Assembly: GCA_905182375.1 (NCBI GenBank)
Contig: CAJJBF010000009.1
Span: forward strand, 355,984 to 419,983
DNA length: 64,000 nucleotides
Origin: Flammeovirgaceae bacterium UBA4465
GTDB taxonomy: Bacteria > Bacteroidota > Bacteroidia > Cytophagales > Cyclobacteriaceae
Direction: 5' to 3'
This document shows positions 17,142 through 25,334 of this stretch, piece by piece. The notes under the pieces are model-generated. The model did not search any database, had not been told where the DNA came from, and was given only the letters and a program-made list of their open reading frames with translations. The stretch's first letter is position 1, and every line of letters starts with the position of its first letter. A program made the position numbers and the translations under genes.

Positions 17142-18416
17142 TTGAACGCAATAAGGCATTTTGAAAAGAACCCGGTAAACGCAATAATTCTTGATCAGCA
17201 AGACCCTTTAAAGGAATTTCGGAAGGAATTTTACATCCCCAAAAGAAATAATACAGAGGTCATTTATTTCTGTGGTAATTCTTTGGGATTACAGCCTAAA
17301 ATCACTTCCTCCAAAATTGACCATGAACTAAAAAAATGGGCACAAAAAGGGGTCGACGGCCATTTTAATGAAGATCCATGGGTTTCACACCATCATAAGG
17401 GTAAAACAGCTATGGCCCATCTAGTTGGAGCCAAAACTCATGAAGTGGTCGCTATGAATAACTTGACCACAAATTTGCATCTTCTGCTGGCTTCTTTTTA
17501 TCAACCCAAAGGGACGAGGAAAAAGATGATCATCGAAAAAGGAGCCTTCCCTTCAGATTATTTCGCAGTTACCTCTCATATGAAGCAAAAAGGTATCTCG
17601 CCAGAGGACCACCTCATCGAAATTAGCCCTGATGAAAATGGTTATTTCTCTACTGAAAAAATTTGCCATTCCATTTTAACTACTGGAGACGCTCTGGCGT
17701 TGGTGATGCTACCCGGTATTCAGTATTATAGTGGCCAATTTTTGGACCTAAAATCTATTACACGTGCGGCCCATAAAGTTGGTGCCTATGCCGGATTCGA
17801 TCTTGCACATGCCGTGGGGAATATTCCCATGACCCTCCATGAAGATCAAGTTGATTTTTCGGCTTGGTGCAGCTACAAATATTTGAACTCTGGACCAGGA
17901 AATGTTTCAGGAGTATTCATACATGAAAAACATGGGAATAATCCTGATTTCCCAAGATTAGCAGGTTGGTGGGGACAAAACGAAACCATTCGTTTCAAAA
18001 TGGAAAATGATTTTGATCCTATACCTGGGATCGACGGCTGGATGCTCAGCAATGCCAATATTATTTCCTCTGTAGCTCATTTGGCTTCTCTGGATATTTT
18101 TGAAAAAGCCAATATTCACGAACTTCGCAAGAAAAGTATTTTGTTAACGGGGTATTTGGAATATTTGCTAGTAAATAATGAGGCGATCAAGCCGCATATC
18201 AATATTTTGACTCCAAAAAACGAATCAGAACGAGGTTGTCAATTATCGCTCTATTTTTACGATCAAGGAAGATTGGCCTTCGACCACCTTACAAAAAATG
18301 GGGTAGTCCTGGACTGGCGTGAACCCAACGTGATTAGAGTGGCTCCTGTACCTTTGTACAACTCCTTTGAAGAAGTTGAAAAGTTTGTAATTCTTTTAGG
18401 GCAAGTTTTTGATTGA
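17142..18416 (+). CDS. kynU: Kynureninase
   Basis: PLP enzyme that cleaves kynurenine to anthranilate and alanine (or 3-hydroxykynurenine to 3-hydroxyanthranilate). Visible motifs: DPLKEFRKEFYIPK and VIYFCGNSLGLQPK at the N-terminus, LTTNLHLLLASFY, AGFDLAHAVGN, and the PLP-lysine segment WCSYKYLNSGPGNVSG, then LSNANI and CQLSLYF. The frame is open upstream to 17052 but that part overlaps the previous gene; TTG at 17142, 14 bases after the previous stop, is the best start and aligns the N-terminus with the family. No other kynurenine-pathway gene is in the window. The stop codon lies inside an 18-base palindrome. Confidence 0.92.
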   Translation: MNAIRHFEKNPVNAIILDQQDPLKEFRKEFYIPKRNNTEVIYFCGNSLGLQPKITSSKIDHELKKWAQKGVDGHFNEDPWVSHHHKGKTAMAHLVGAKTHEVVAMNNLTTNLHLLLASFYQPKGTRKKMIIEKGAFPSDYFAVTSHMKQKGISPEDHLIEISPDENGYFSTEKICHSILTTGDALALVMLPGIQYYSGQFLDLKSITRAAHKVGAYAGFDLAHAVGNIPMTLHEDQVDFSAWCSYKYLNSGPGNVSGVFIHEKHGNNPDFPRLAGWWGQNETIRFKMENDFDPIPGIDGWMLSNANIISSVAHLASLDIFEKANIHELRKKSILLTGYLEYLLVNNEAIKPHINILTPKNESERGCQLSLYFYDQGRLAFDHLTKNGVVLDWREPNVIRVAPVPLYNSFEEVEKFVILLGQVFD

Positions 18417-18430
18417 ACGGATCCGTTCAA
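18413..18430. terminator. Perfect palindrome at the kynU/dxs convergent junction
   Basis: An 18-base perfect palindrome: TTGAACG, GATC centre, CGTTCAA. It contains the kynU stop codon (18414-18416) and ends five bases before the dxs stop. As RNA it gives a 7-bp stem with a 4-base loop on either strand; T-rich sequence follows on both sides, so a compact bidirectional terminator is the simplest reading. Confidence 0.55.
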
Positions 18431-18435
18431 GACTT

Positions 18436-20343
18436 TTAGGCAATTTCGATCTCCAACATTTTTACCGCTGCTTGATAAATACCTTGAGGGTCAAAGCCAC
18501 ATTCTTTATGCAATTCTAGCTGTGTTCCATGCTCTACCATTCGATCGGGAATTCCCAATCTCTCTAGTTTTGCTTGATAACCATGGTCCACCATAAACTC
18601 AGCTACGGCACTTCCAAATCCACCCATAAGACAACCATCTTCAATGGTGATCACATGATCATACGATTTGAATACGTCATGCAATAAAGCTGTATCTAAG
18701 GGTTTGACGAAACGCATATCGAACAAAGCGGCAGTCACGCCTATTTTCTCCAATTCTTTATGAGCCGTCAGTGCATAATTTCCCACCGTACCAAAAGTAA
18801 GTAGGGCAATATCTCTTCCCTCTTTTATCCTACGACCCTTTCCCACTTCAATTTTAGCAAAAGGGGTTTTCCAATCGACTAAAACCCCTTTACCCCTTGG
18901 GTACCGGATACAAAAAGGACGCCCTTCCTGCATGGCAGTATACATCAAATTTCTAAGTTCAGATTCATCCATGGGTGCAGAAACTATGAGGTTAGGTATG
19001 CACCTCATGAAGGCAATATCATAGGCACCGTGATGCGTAGGACCATCTGCTCCAGCGAAACCTGCTCGATCTAGACAAAATACCACATGTAACTTTTGAA
19101 CACAAACATCGTGAATCACCTGATCATATGCTCGCTGCATGAATGTTGAATAAATGTTACAAAAAGGTATCGAACCTTGTGTGGCTAAACCCGCAGAAAA
19201 GGTAACGGCGTGCTGCTCGGCAATACCCACGTCAAATGACCGCTCAGGATATGCCTCCATCATAATATTCATAGAGGATCCTGAAGGCATGGCAGGGGTA
19301 ATTCCCATGATTTTTGGATTCTCATCTGCCAATTCAACTAGAGTGTGGCCAAATACATCTTGATATTTGGGGGGTTGTGGGGTCAAAGAAGAAGTTTTAT
19401 GAATCTCTCCCGAAATTTTATCAAAAGTACCCGGAGCGTGCCATTTGGTTTGATTCTTTTCTGCCGCGTCGTACCCTTTACCCTTCTTCGTGATACAATG
19501 TAAAATTTTTGGGCCTGGGATCTGTTTGAGATCATTGAAGACATGCACCAAATGGTTCACATCATGCCCATCCACCGGTCCAAAATATCTGAGATTGAAA
19601 GACTCAAATAGATTACTTTGTTTGAGTAGAAAAGTCTTTATGCTGTTTTCTACACCGGCTACGAGCTCCTGCGCATTGGGACCAAACTTACTGACTTTTC
19701 CTAAAATTTTCCATGCCTCATCACGAAATTTATTGTAAATCTGAGAAGTACTAATGTCCGTAAGATACTCTTTCAAAGCCCCCACATTGGGATCGATGGA
19801 CATGCAATTATCATTCAATACAATAATGAGATTGGAGTTAGAGACACCTGCATGGTTCATGGCCTCAAAAGCCATTCCTCCGGTCATGGCTCCATCTCCA
19901 ATGACCGCAATATGCTGTCGGTCCTTTCCTTCTGCCTGATTGGCTATGGACATCCCTAGCGCTGCGGATATACTCGTTGAAGAATGCCCGACCCCAAAGG
20001 CATCAAATTTACTTTCATCTCGTTTAGGGAACCCGGACAATCCACCATAGACGCGATTAGAATGGAAATGGGATTTTCTCCCCGTTAATATTTTGTGCCC
20101 ATAGGCCTGATGCCCCACATCCCATACCAGTTGATCTATTGGAGTATTAAATGCATAATGTAGGGCTACGGTCAGTTCAACCACACCCAAACTGGCTCCA
20201 AAATGTCCACCATAGGTAGCGACATGATCAACAATGTAATTCCTCAATTCCTCACTAAATTGAGGCAACTGTTGTGTCTCTAATTTCCGTAAATCTGCAG
20301 GATGATCTACGTTTGATAAAAGGGGACCCTGTTTAATTTGCAT
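18436..20343 (-). CDS. dxs: 1-deoxy-D-xylulose-5-phosphate synthase
   Basis: First enzyme of the MEP isoprenoid pathway: condenses pyruvate and glyceraldehyde-3-phosphate using thiamine diphosphate. 635 residues, the normal length. Seen: YGGHFGASLGVVELTVALHY, DVGHQAYGHKILTGR, the ThDP-binding VIGDGAMTGGMAFEAMNHAG, KGKGYDAAEKN, the transketolase-type pyrimidine domain with ERSFDVGIAEQHAVTFSAGLA, DRAGFAGADGPTHHG and a complete transketolase C-terminal domain (IEDGCLMGGFGSAVAEF). A good promoter lies at 20404-20432. It is a single gene here, convergent with kynU and divergent from scpA. Confidence 0.97.
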   Translation of the reverse strand: MQIKQGPLLSNVDHPADLRKLETQQLPQFSEELRNYIVDHVATYGGHFGASLGVVELTVALHYAFNTPIDQLVWDVGHQAYGHKILTGRKSHFHSNRVYGGLSGFPKRDESKFDAFGVGHSSTSISAALGMSIANQAEGKDRQHIAVIGDGAMTGGMAFEAMNHAGVSNSNLIIVLNDNCMSIDPNVGALKEYLTDISTSQIYNKFRDEAWKILGKVSKFGPNAQELVAGVENSIKTFLLKQSNLFESFNLRYFGPVDGHDVNHLVHVFNDLKQIPGPKILHCITKKGKGYDAAEKNQTKWHAPGTFDKISGEIHKTSSLTPQPPKYQDVFGHTLVELADENPKIMGITPAMPSGSSMNIMMEAYPERSFDVGIAEQHAVTFSAGLATQGSIPFCNIYSTFMQRAYDQVIHDVCVQKLHVVFCLDRAGFAGADGPTHHGAYDIAFMRCIPNLIVSAPMDESELRNLMYTAMQEGRPFCIRYPRGKGVLVDWKTPFAKIEVGKGRRIKEGRDIALLTFGTVGNYALTAHKELEKIGVTAALFDMRFVKPLDTALLHDVFKSYDHVITIEDGCLMGGFGSAVAEFMVDHGYQAKLERLGIPDRMVEHGTQLELHKECGFDPQGIYQAAVKMLEIEIA

Positions 20344-20403
20344 GGTTGGTTATCTTATGACAAAAAGTCTTACATTCAATCTAACGAACTCTTTGGTTAT
20401 TTA

Positions 20404-20432
20404 CAAAAATAATCTTTTTTTGGTTCTCCAAA
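20404..20432 (-). promoter_or_regulatory. Bacteroidota-type promoter for dxs
   Basis: On the minus strand TTTG (20432-20429), a 17-base spacer and TATTTTTG (20411-20404) match the TTTG/TAnnTTTG pattern, the same spacing as the promoter at 5916. It lies about 60 bases upstream of the dxs start, in the gap shared with scpA. Confidence 0.6.
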
Positions 20433-20454
20433 TCATGCATCTTTGCTTAAGCTG

Positions 20455-21234
20455 ATGACTGATTCCATAATTGACTACCCACGCACAAAATTTGAAATTA
20501 AACTCCCTCTTTTCGAAGGACCTTTTGATCTTCTGCTTTTTTTTATTGAACGTGATGAATTAGATATTTACGATATTCCAATTGCAACCATTACCCGTGA
20601 TTTTCTTGATTATCTGCATCAAATGAAAAAAATGAATGTTGAAGTGGCCAGTGAATTTATTTTGGTAGCCGCTACCCTGATGCGCATCAAAGCAAAAATG
20701 TTAATTCCCAGACCTGTTTTAGATGAATCAGGCAATGAAATTGATCCTCGAGAGGAATTGATCAAACACCTTTTGGAATATAAAAAATACAAATCTGTTA
20801 TGGAGCAACTCTCTAACTTAGAAGCCACGCGTTTCCAAAGAGAAAACCGTGGCAATCTAGCGATAGAGATTAAAAAAATTGCCGCTTTAGTAGATGTTGA
20901 TGCCGAAGTTCAAGATTTAGATCTTTACAAGCTGATGAAAGTATTTCACAAAGTTGTGAATCGCTATGAACTACAAAAAAATAAACCTATCCACCAGGTT
21001 GTTCCTTATCCCTACACCATTGAAAGTCAAAAAGAAGTCTTGATTCAAAAGCTTTATGTAAGTAAAAATCAGCGGATCTCTTTTGAAGAATTGTTGGCCG
21101 AAAAACCGGAAAAAATACTCGCAATTTTTAACTTTTTGGCCGTCTTAGAATTACTTCAACTCAAAAAAATAATACTGCACCTCGGTGAAGGTTTTAATAA
21201 CTTTTGGATAGAGCCCAAGATGAGTAGCCCTTAA
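20455..21234 (+). CDS. scpA: Segregation and condensation protein A
   Basis: Kleisin subunit of the bacterial SMC-ScpAB condensin. About 259 residues. The N-terminal kleisin helix is plain: FEIKLPLFEGPFDLLLFFIERDELDI, followed by TRDFLDYLHQMKKMNVEVASEFILVAATLMRIKAKMLIPR, and the C-terminal winged helix (ISFEELLAEKPEKILAIFNFLAVLELLQLKKI) that binds the SMC head. ATG at 20455 is preferred to an in-frame TTG at 20443. No scpB lies next to it in the window. Convergent with ndk. Confidence 0.95.
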   Translation: MTDSIIDYPRTKFEIKLPLFEGPFDLLLFFIERDELDIYDIPIATITRDFLDYLHQMKKMNVEVASEFILVAATLMRIKAKMLIPRPVLDESGNEIDPREELIKHLLEYKKYKSVMEQLSNLEATRFQRENRGNLAIEIKKIAALVDVDAEVQDLDLYKLMKVFHKVVNRYELQKNKPIHQVVPYPYTIESQKEVLIQKLYVSKNQRISFEELLAEKPEKILAIFNFLAVLELLQLKKIILHLGEGFNNFWIEPKMSSP

Positions 21235-21240
21235 AAGCCA

Positions 21241-21272
21241 CAGCCCTACGTCGCTCAAGGCTGCTTCTTTTT
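21241..21272. terminator. Weak hairpin terminator between scpA and ndk
   Basis: CAGCC (21241-21245) pairs with GGCTG (21259-21263) around a 13-base loop, followed by a T-rich stretch. The stem is short, so confidence is modest; the convergent position supports it. Confidence 0.45.
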
Positions 21273-21275
21273 GAT

Positions 21276-21698
21276 TTATTTAATTTTTTCTAAATTTGAA
21301 AAAAAGAAATCTCCCTCAATCAACGCATTTTCATTTGAATCAGATCCGTGAATGGCATTTGCCGAGATAGAAGTAGCAAATAGTTTACGTATGGTTCCTT
21401 CAGCTGCTTCGACTGGATTGGTCGCCCCTATGAGCGCTCGAAAATCTTCTACCGCATTTTCTTTCTCCAATATTATGGGAATAATAGGCCCTCCAGACAT
21501 GTAATCTACCAAGTCATTATAGAAAGGTCGCTCTTTATGGATTTTGTAAAACTGCCCCGCTTGAGCGGCTGTGAGCTGCGTCAATTTCATTGCGCTAACT
21601 ACGAATCCGTGCGCTTCAATTATCTTTATAATTGCCCCAGAGTTACCGGCTGCTACCGCGTCTGGTTTGATCATTGTAAAGGTCTTTGTCGTTCCCAT
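21276..21698 (-). CDS. ndk: Nucleoside diphosphate kinase
   Basis: Balances NTP and dNTP pools by phosphate transfer through a histidine. 140 residues, the usual size. The N-terminus [13 protein letters not shown], the segment [22 protein letters not shown] and the active-site [13 protein letters not shown], where the His is the phosphorylated residue, are all present. ATG at 21698. A TACTTTTG element on the minus strand (21742-21735) is a plausible -7 box. Convergent with scpA and divergent from the DHH phosphoesterase. Confidence 0.97.
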   Translation of the reverse strand: MGTTKTFTMIKPDAVAAGNSGAIIKIIEAHGFVVSAMKLTQLTAAQAGQFYKIHKERPFYNDLVDYMSGGPIIPIILEKENAVEDFRALIGATNPVEAAEGTIRKLFATSISANAIHGSDSNENALIEGDFFFSNLEKIK

Positions 21699-21839
21699 TT
21701 TTGCTTAATAAAAGGTATAAATTTTTTAGAGTGACAAAAGTAGGTATTTTAAATAATTAGTCCACTCAAATTAAAAGTTTTGTGTTTAACCTTAATTCTT
21801 ATGATTTTTGCTTCTTTAACATTGATGAACAAATAATTG

Positions 21840-22862
21840 ATGAAGCCCATTACTGATTTAATTCCTATTTTAGAAGATTTCCATAAAATCATCATCACCA
21901 CGCACGCAAGTCCTGATGCTGATGCCCTTGGATCTTCTCTTGGGCTTTTTCATTTTCTAAAGGCAAGGGGTCATGAGGTTCAGGTAATCACACCCACAGA
22001 TTATCCTAATTTTATTTCTTGGCTCCCAGGCAACGATCAGGTTCTTGAGTTCAACTCAGCAGATGATGATTTAATTCTTGAAATGATTCAATCCTGTGCC
22101 TTGATATTTTGTTTAGACTTTTCAGGTCTCAAAAGAATCAAAGGGCTCGCGGATGCGGTAGCCTCGTCGCCCGCGTTAAAAGTCATGATCGATCATCATC
22201 TAGATCCTGAGGATTTTGATGACTACCGACTTTGGGATACTTCTGCAGCAGCAACTGCCGAATTAATTTATGATTTTATCCTATCAGTTGACGGGAAAAA
22301 AGCCATCACTGCAGATATAGCAAACTGTCTCTATGCGGGTATTATGACTGATACTGGCTCATTTAGGCATGGCAACACTACCTCTAAAGTACATCGTACG
22401 GTAGCAGAATTAATTGATTTGGGGGCAAATATTAATCAAGTAAGTCGTTCCATTTACGATACCAATACCATCAACCGATTACGATTTATTGGTTTTTCAC
22501 TGCTTGAAAAGCTCATCGTTGATCAGAAAAAAAACATTGCGTATTTCTCAATCTCAGAAAAAGATATTCAGCAGTTCGATTTAGAAAAAGGAGATACTGA
22601 GGGTTTGGTAAACTATGCCCTATCCATCAAGGGAATTGTCATGGCTACCATTATCAAAGAAGGTCCTGGAGAAGTTAAATTATCTTTTCGATCTGCCGGG
22701 AATTTTGCCGTAAATAAATTTGCAAGCGATCACTTCGAAGGGGGAGGTCATAAAAATGCTTCAGGAGGTATTTCATACCTTTCTCTGGAAAATACCATTG
22801 AAAAATTTGAATTGTTGACCCTTGATTTTAAAGAAAAATATGGATCAACTCAAATTTCATAA
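21840..22862 (+). CDS. DHH-family phosphoesterase (NrnA-like nanoRNase/pAp phosphatase)
   Basis: 340 residues with DHH domain followed by DHHA1. Metal ligands appear in order: ITTHASPDADALGSS (motif I), CLDFSGL (motif II), MIDHHLDPEDF (the DHH motif) and GIMTDTGSFRHG (motif IV); DHHA1 ends in HFEGGGHKNASGG. The family degrades short RNA oligomers and removes 3'-phosphate from pAp. ATG at 21840 is preferred over TTG at 21837. It heads a run of + strand genes (FKBP lipoprotein, rdgB, udk), though a 200-base gap with no recognised motif separates it from the next one. Confidence 0.92.
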   Translation: MKPITDLIPILEDFHKIIITTHASPDADALGSSLGLFHFLKARGHEVQVITPTDYPNFISWLPGNDQVLEFNSADDDLILEMIQSCALIFCLDFSGLKRIKGLADAVASSPALKVMIDHHLDPEDFDDYRLWDTSAAATAELIYDFILSVDGKKAITADIANCLYAGIMTDTGSFRHGNTTSKVHRTVAELIDLGANINQVSRSIYDTNTINRLRFIGFSLLEKLIVDQKKNIAYFSISEKDIQQFDLEKGDTEGLVNYALSIKGIVMATIIKEGPGEVKLSFRSAGNFAVNKFASDHFEGGGHKNASGGISYLSLENTIEKFELLTLDFKEKYGSTQIS

Positions 22863-23066
22863 ATATGCTTTTTTCAAAAAAATACTTATTTGACAACCGC
22901 TTAAAATGCACATTACAGCATGCATTTTAATTAAATAAAAACGAAACAATTGATCATCTAATCCGAGACGTTGCGTTAATTTGCCAACCGAAGGTGGAAA
23001 TGAAAAATAATCATCGCAAAGAATTACATGTCGCTAACATAAAAGTCAATAATTTTTAACTCATTC

Positions 23067-23687
23067 ATGTCTAAATCTAATAATATGAACGCTGCCAAAA
23101 CTTATCGATGGATTGAATCCCTGTTGACACTTTGCCTCATTTCTTTAATCTCAGTCTTCATTTCTTGTGAGGAAAATGAAGCTATTGAAACCATTAATTA
23201 TCAAGAAATATGGGAATCCGACAGCCTAACTATAGATAACTACATAAAGGGAAATGGTCTTGATCCAGTTTTTACAACGGCTTCAGGAGCGAGGTATGCG
23301 ATCCAAAGTATTGGAGAGGGCGACAGTATAAATTACAATGATCTCATTACCATAAATTATACCGCATACGACGCAGACGGAGTAGTTTTTAAATCAACCA
23401 TTATTCCGGATTCTTCTGAATATTACATTTATCCGGTTTTTAATCCTTTAACTTTTACTTATACCTCTTCAGGTTGGACACTAGAGTATACCTCCTTATT
23501 TGTCACTCTTCAAGGCAATGGTTTGTCTGAAGCCATATCGGCAGCACTCGTCAACATTAAAACTGGGGGTCAAGTTGTGGTATTGTTGCCGTCTGCCTTA
23601 GGCTTTGGCGCTTCAAGTGATCCTTCTAATATCATCTCTCCCTATTCCGTCCTCAGATATGAAATTTCCCCTCTTTATGTCCGTTAA
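23067..23687 (+). CDS. FKBP-type peptidyl-prolyl isomerase-like lipoprotein
   Basis: 206 residues. A lipoprotein signal ends at LISVFISCEEN (Cys near residue 34). The rest resembles an FKBP domain: ITINYTAYDADGVVFKST, GNGLSEAISAALVNIKTGGQVVVLLPSALGFG and the C-terminal SVLRYEISPLYVR. In Bacteroidota such lipoproteins include gliding-associated GldI-like proteins; the sequence alone does not place this one. Two ATG codons (23067 and 23085) could start it; the second gives a shorter n-region. Its stop overlaps the rdgB start by one base, so they are cotranscribed. It would act as a periplasmic folding helper if catalytic. Confidence 0.82.
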   Translation: MSKSNNMNAAKTYRWIESLLTLCLISLISVFISCEENEAIETINYQEIWESDSLTIDNYIKGNGLDPVFTTASGARYAIQSIGEGDSINYNDLITINYTAYDADGVVFKSTIIPDSSEYYIYPVFNPLTFTYTSSGWTLEYTSLFVTLQGNGLSEAISAALVNIKTGGQVVVLLPSALGFGASSDPSNIISPYSVLRYEISPLYVR

Positions 23688-24259
23688 TGGAACTTATTTT
23701 TGCTACATACAATCCGCATAAATTAAGTGAAATCCGTAATGCATTGGGACCTAGCTATACGATCCAAGGCTTAGTTGATTTCAATGAAAAGGAAATTCCA
23801 GAAACAGGTAGTACTCTAGAGGCAAACTCGCTCATAAAGGCTGAATATGTTTTTAACAAATATCAAAAAGCTTGTTTTTCGGATGATACAGGTTTGGAAG
23901 TCTCTGTCCTCAACAACGAACCTGGCGTATTTTCTGCGCGGTATGCTGGAACGGGAAATAGTATAGATAATATCGATTTATTATTGGCCAATCTCATCGA
24001 TCAAAAAGACAGAAAAGCTCAATTTAAAACCATCATAACTTATTTTGATGAAAACGGGATAAAATTTGTTTTTGAAGGGATCGTTCATGGAGAAATAGTC
24101 TTGGAAAAAGAAGGTATTGAAGGATTTGGTTATGATCCCATCTTTCAACCGAATGGCTTTAAAGAAACTTTTGCTCAAATGTCCTTATCTCAAAAAAACG
24201 AAATCTCTCATAGAGGTATCGCTCTTAAAAAATTACTTGCACATTTGACATCAAGATGA
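23687..24259 (+). CDS. rdgB: XTP/dITP diphosphatase (RdgB/HAM1 family)
   Basis: Hydrolyses noncanonical purine triphosphates (XTP, ITP, dITP) to monophosphates to keep them out of nucleic acids. 190 residues. Seen: the N-terminal ELIFATYNPHKLSEI (family pattern of TxNxxKxxE), CFSDDTGLEV with the catalytic aspartate, PGVFSARYAG, and the C-terminal GFGYDPIFQPNG followed by SHRGIALKKL. Overlaps the FKBP gene by one base and the uridine kinase-like gene by four, so the three form a tight operon. Confidence 0.96.
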   Translation: MELIFATYNPHKLSEIRNALGPSYTIQGLVDFNEKEIPETGSTLEANSLIKAEYVFNKYQKACFSDDTGLEVSVLNNEPGVFSARYAGTGNSIDNIDLLLANLIDQKDRKAQFKTIITYFDENGIKFVFEGIVHGEIVLEKEGIEGFGYDPIFQPNGFKETFAQMSLSQKNEISHRGIALKKLLAHLTSR

Positions 24260-24888
24260 TCCCTCAACTGATCATAGGCATTTCTGGTGGGAGTGGTTCG
24301 GGGAAAACCTTCTTTGCCAATCAATTAACTCAGCATTTTTCGAAACATCAAATAGGTCAGGTTTCTTTAGATAATTATTATTTGCCTTTGGACGCTCAAG
24401 TCAAAGACGAACAAGGTGTTAAAAACTTTGACCTCCCTGATGCTATTGATCATCATCGGCTCTGTTCTGACCTCATCAAACTAACATCAGGGAAATCCAT
24501 TGAAATGAAGGAGTATCAATTCAATCAAAAAGAAGTTGCAGCCAAAACACTGATCATTCAACCCTCTCCTGTTATTATAGTTGAAGGTTTATTTACCTTT
24601 TATTATCCCCAATTATCAAAATTATTAGATCTCAAAGTTTTTTTAGAGGCTCCAGAGGGTGTGATGCTCAAAAGAAGAATAGCCCGGGATTCACATCATA
24701 GAGGATATGGATTAAATGAGGTCATGTATCAATTTGAAAAACATGCCCTGCCCGCTTATAAAAAGTATATTTTACCCTTGAAAAATGAGGCAAACTTGCT
24801 CATTTCAGATCAATACGGATTTGATAAATCCCTCGCTTTAATTTGTGATGAGATCAAGCAACATTTAAAAATAGTATCTAGACAATAA
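24256..24888 (+). CDS. Uridine kinase-like P-loop phosphotransferase
   Basis: 210 residues of the uridine kinase/phosphoribulokinase group. P-loop IGISGGSGSGKTFFANQL at the N-terminus, VSLDNYYLPL with the substrate-binding Asp-Tyr-Tyr, FDLPDAIDHHRL, VIIVEGLFTFY (Walker B region) and RRIARDSHHRGY (lid). Uridine/cytidine to UMP/CMP with ATP or GTP is the likely reaction; members of this branch lack a tested substrate. ATGA overlap with rdgB. It is followed by a small gene and then secDF. Confidence 0.85.
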   Translation: MIPQLIIGISGGSGSGKTFFANQLTQHFSKHQIGQVSLDNYYLPLDAQVKDEQGVKNFDLPDAIDHHRLCSDLIKLTSGKSIEMKEYQFNQKEVAAKTLIIQPSPVIIVEGLFTFYYPQLSKLLDLKVFLEAPEGVMLKRRIARDSHHRGYGLNEVMYQFEKHALPAYKKYILPLKNEANLLISDQYGFDKSLALICDEIKQHLKIVSRQ

Positions 24889-24911
24889 ATTTCTTAACTT
24901 TGTTCACTATT

Positions 24912-25265
24912 GTGAAAAGAACATATAACATATGGATCTATAAGACTGCCATTGTCGCGGTGATGGTTCTGTCATTGACCTCTTCTATGGCTTTTGTGCC
25001 GCAGATGGAACAAAGGGTCATGGCCCCTTGCGCGTCTTCAGACAATCAAGACAATGATATAAGTACGCTAGCCATTTCAGTTTATACAGCAAATCCATCT
25101 CCTACAGCAGCCCTCAATTTTAAATTTTCTAATGAATTTATCCATCTTTTTTTAGGCCTTGAAGAACGCAATTGTGTCAGTCTATTATTAAACCAATTTG
25201 ACCTTTTCCTTTCTAAGCATTTTCTGGTCTTAGTCCAGCGTATTATTTCTCCTAATGCCCCTTAG
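24912..25265 (+). CDS. Small hypothetical protein with N-terminal hydrophobic segment
   Basis: Unknown. About 117 residues. The N-terminus has a positively charged stretch then a hydrophobic run (TAIVAVMVLSLTSSMAFV), a signal anchor or signal peptide. The rest shows a second hydrophobic patch near the C-terminus (FLSKHFLVLVQRIIS) and no known motif; one Cys in MAPCASSDNQ might suggest a late lipobox but the spacing is poor. The start is unsure: a TTG at 24900 lies inside a TAACTTTG promoter-like -7 box (24895-24902), so the GTG at 24912 is preferred. Seventy bases separate it from secDF. A spurious ORF cannot be excluded. Confidence 0.4.
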   Translation: MKRTYNIWIYKTAIVAVMVLSLTSSMAFVPQMEQRVMAPCASSDNQDNDISTLAISVYTANPSPTAALNFKFSNEFIHLFLGLEERNCVSLLLNQFDLFLSKHFLVLVQRIISPNAP

Positions 25266-25334
25266 GGTACTGTATAGAACGCTCACCTATTCAAATTTAA
25301 ATTCTTCAATTACTTTTTTTAATACTAAACAATT

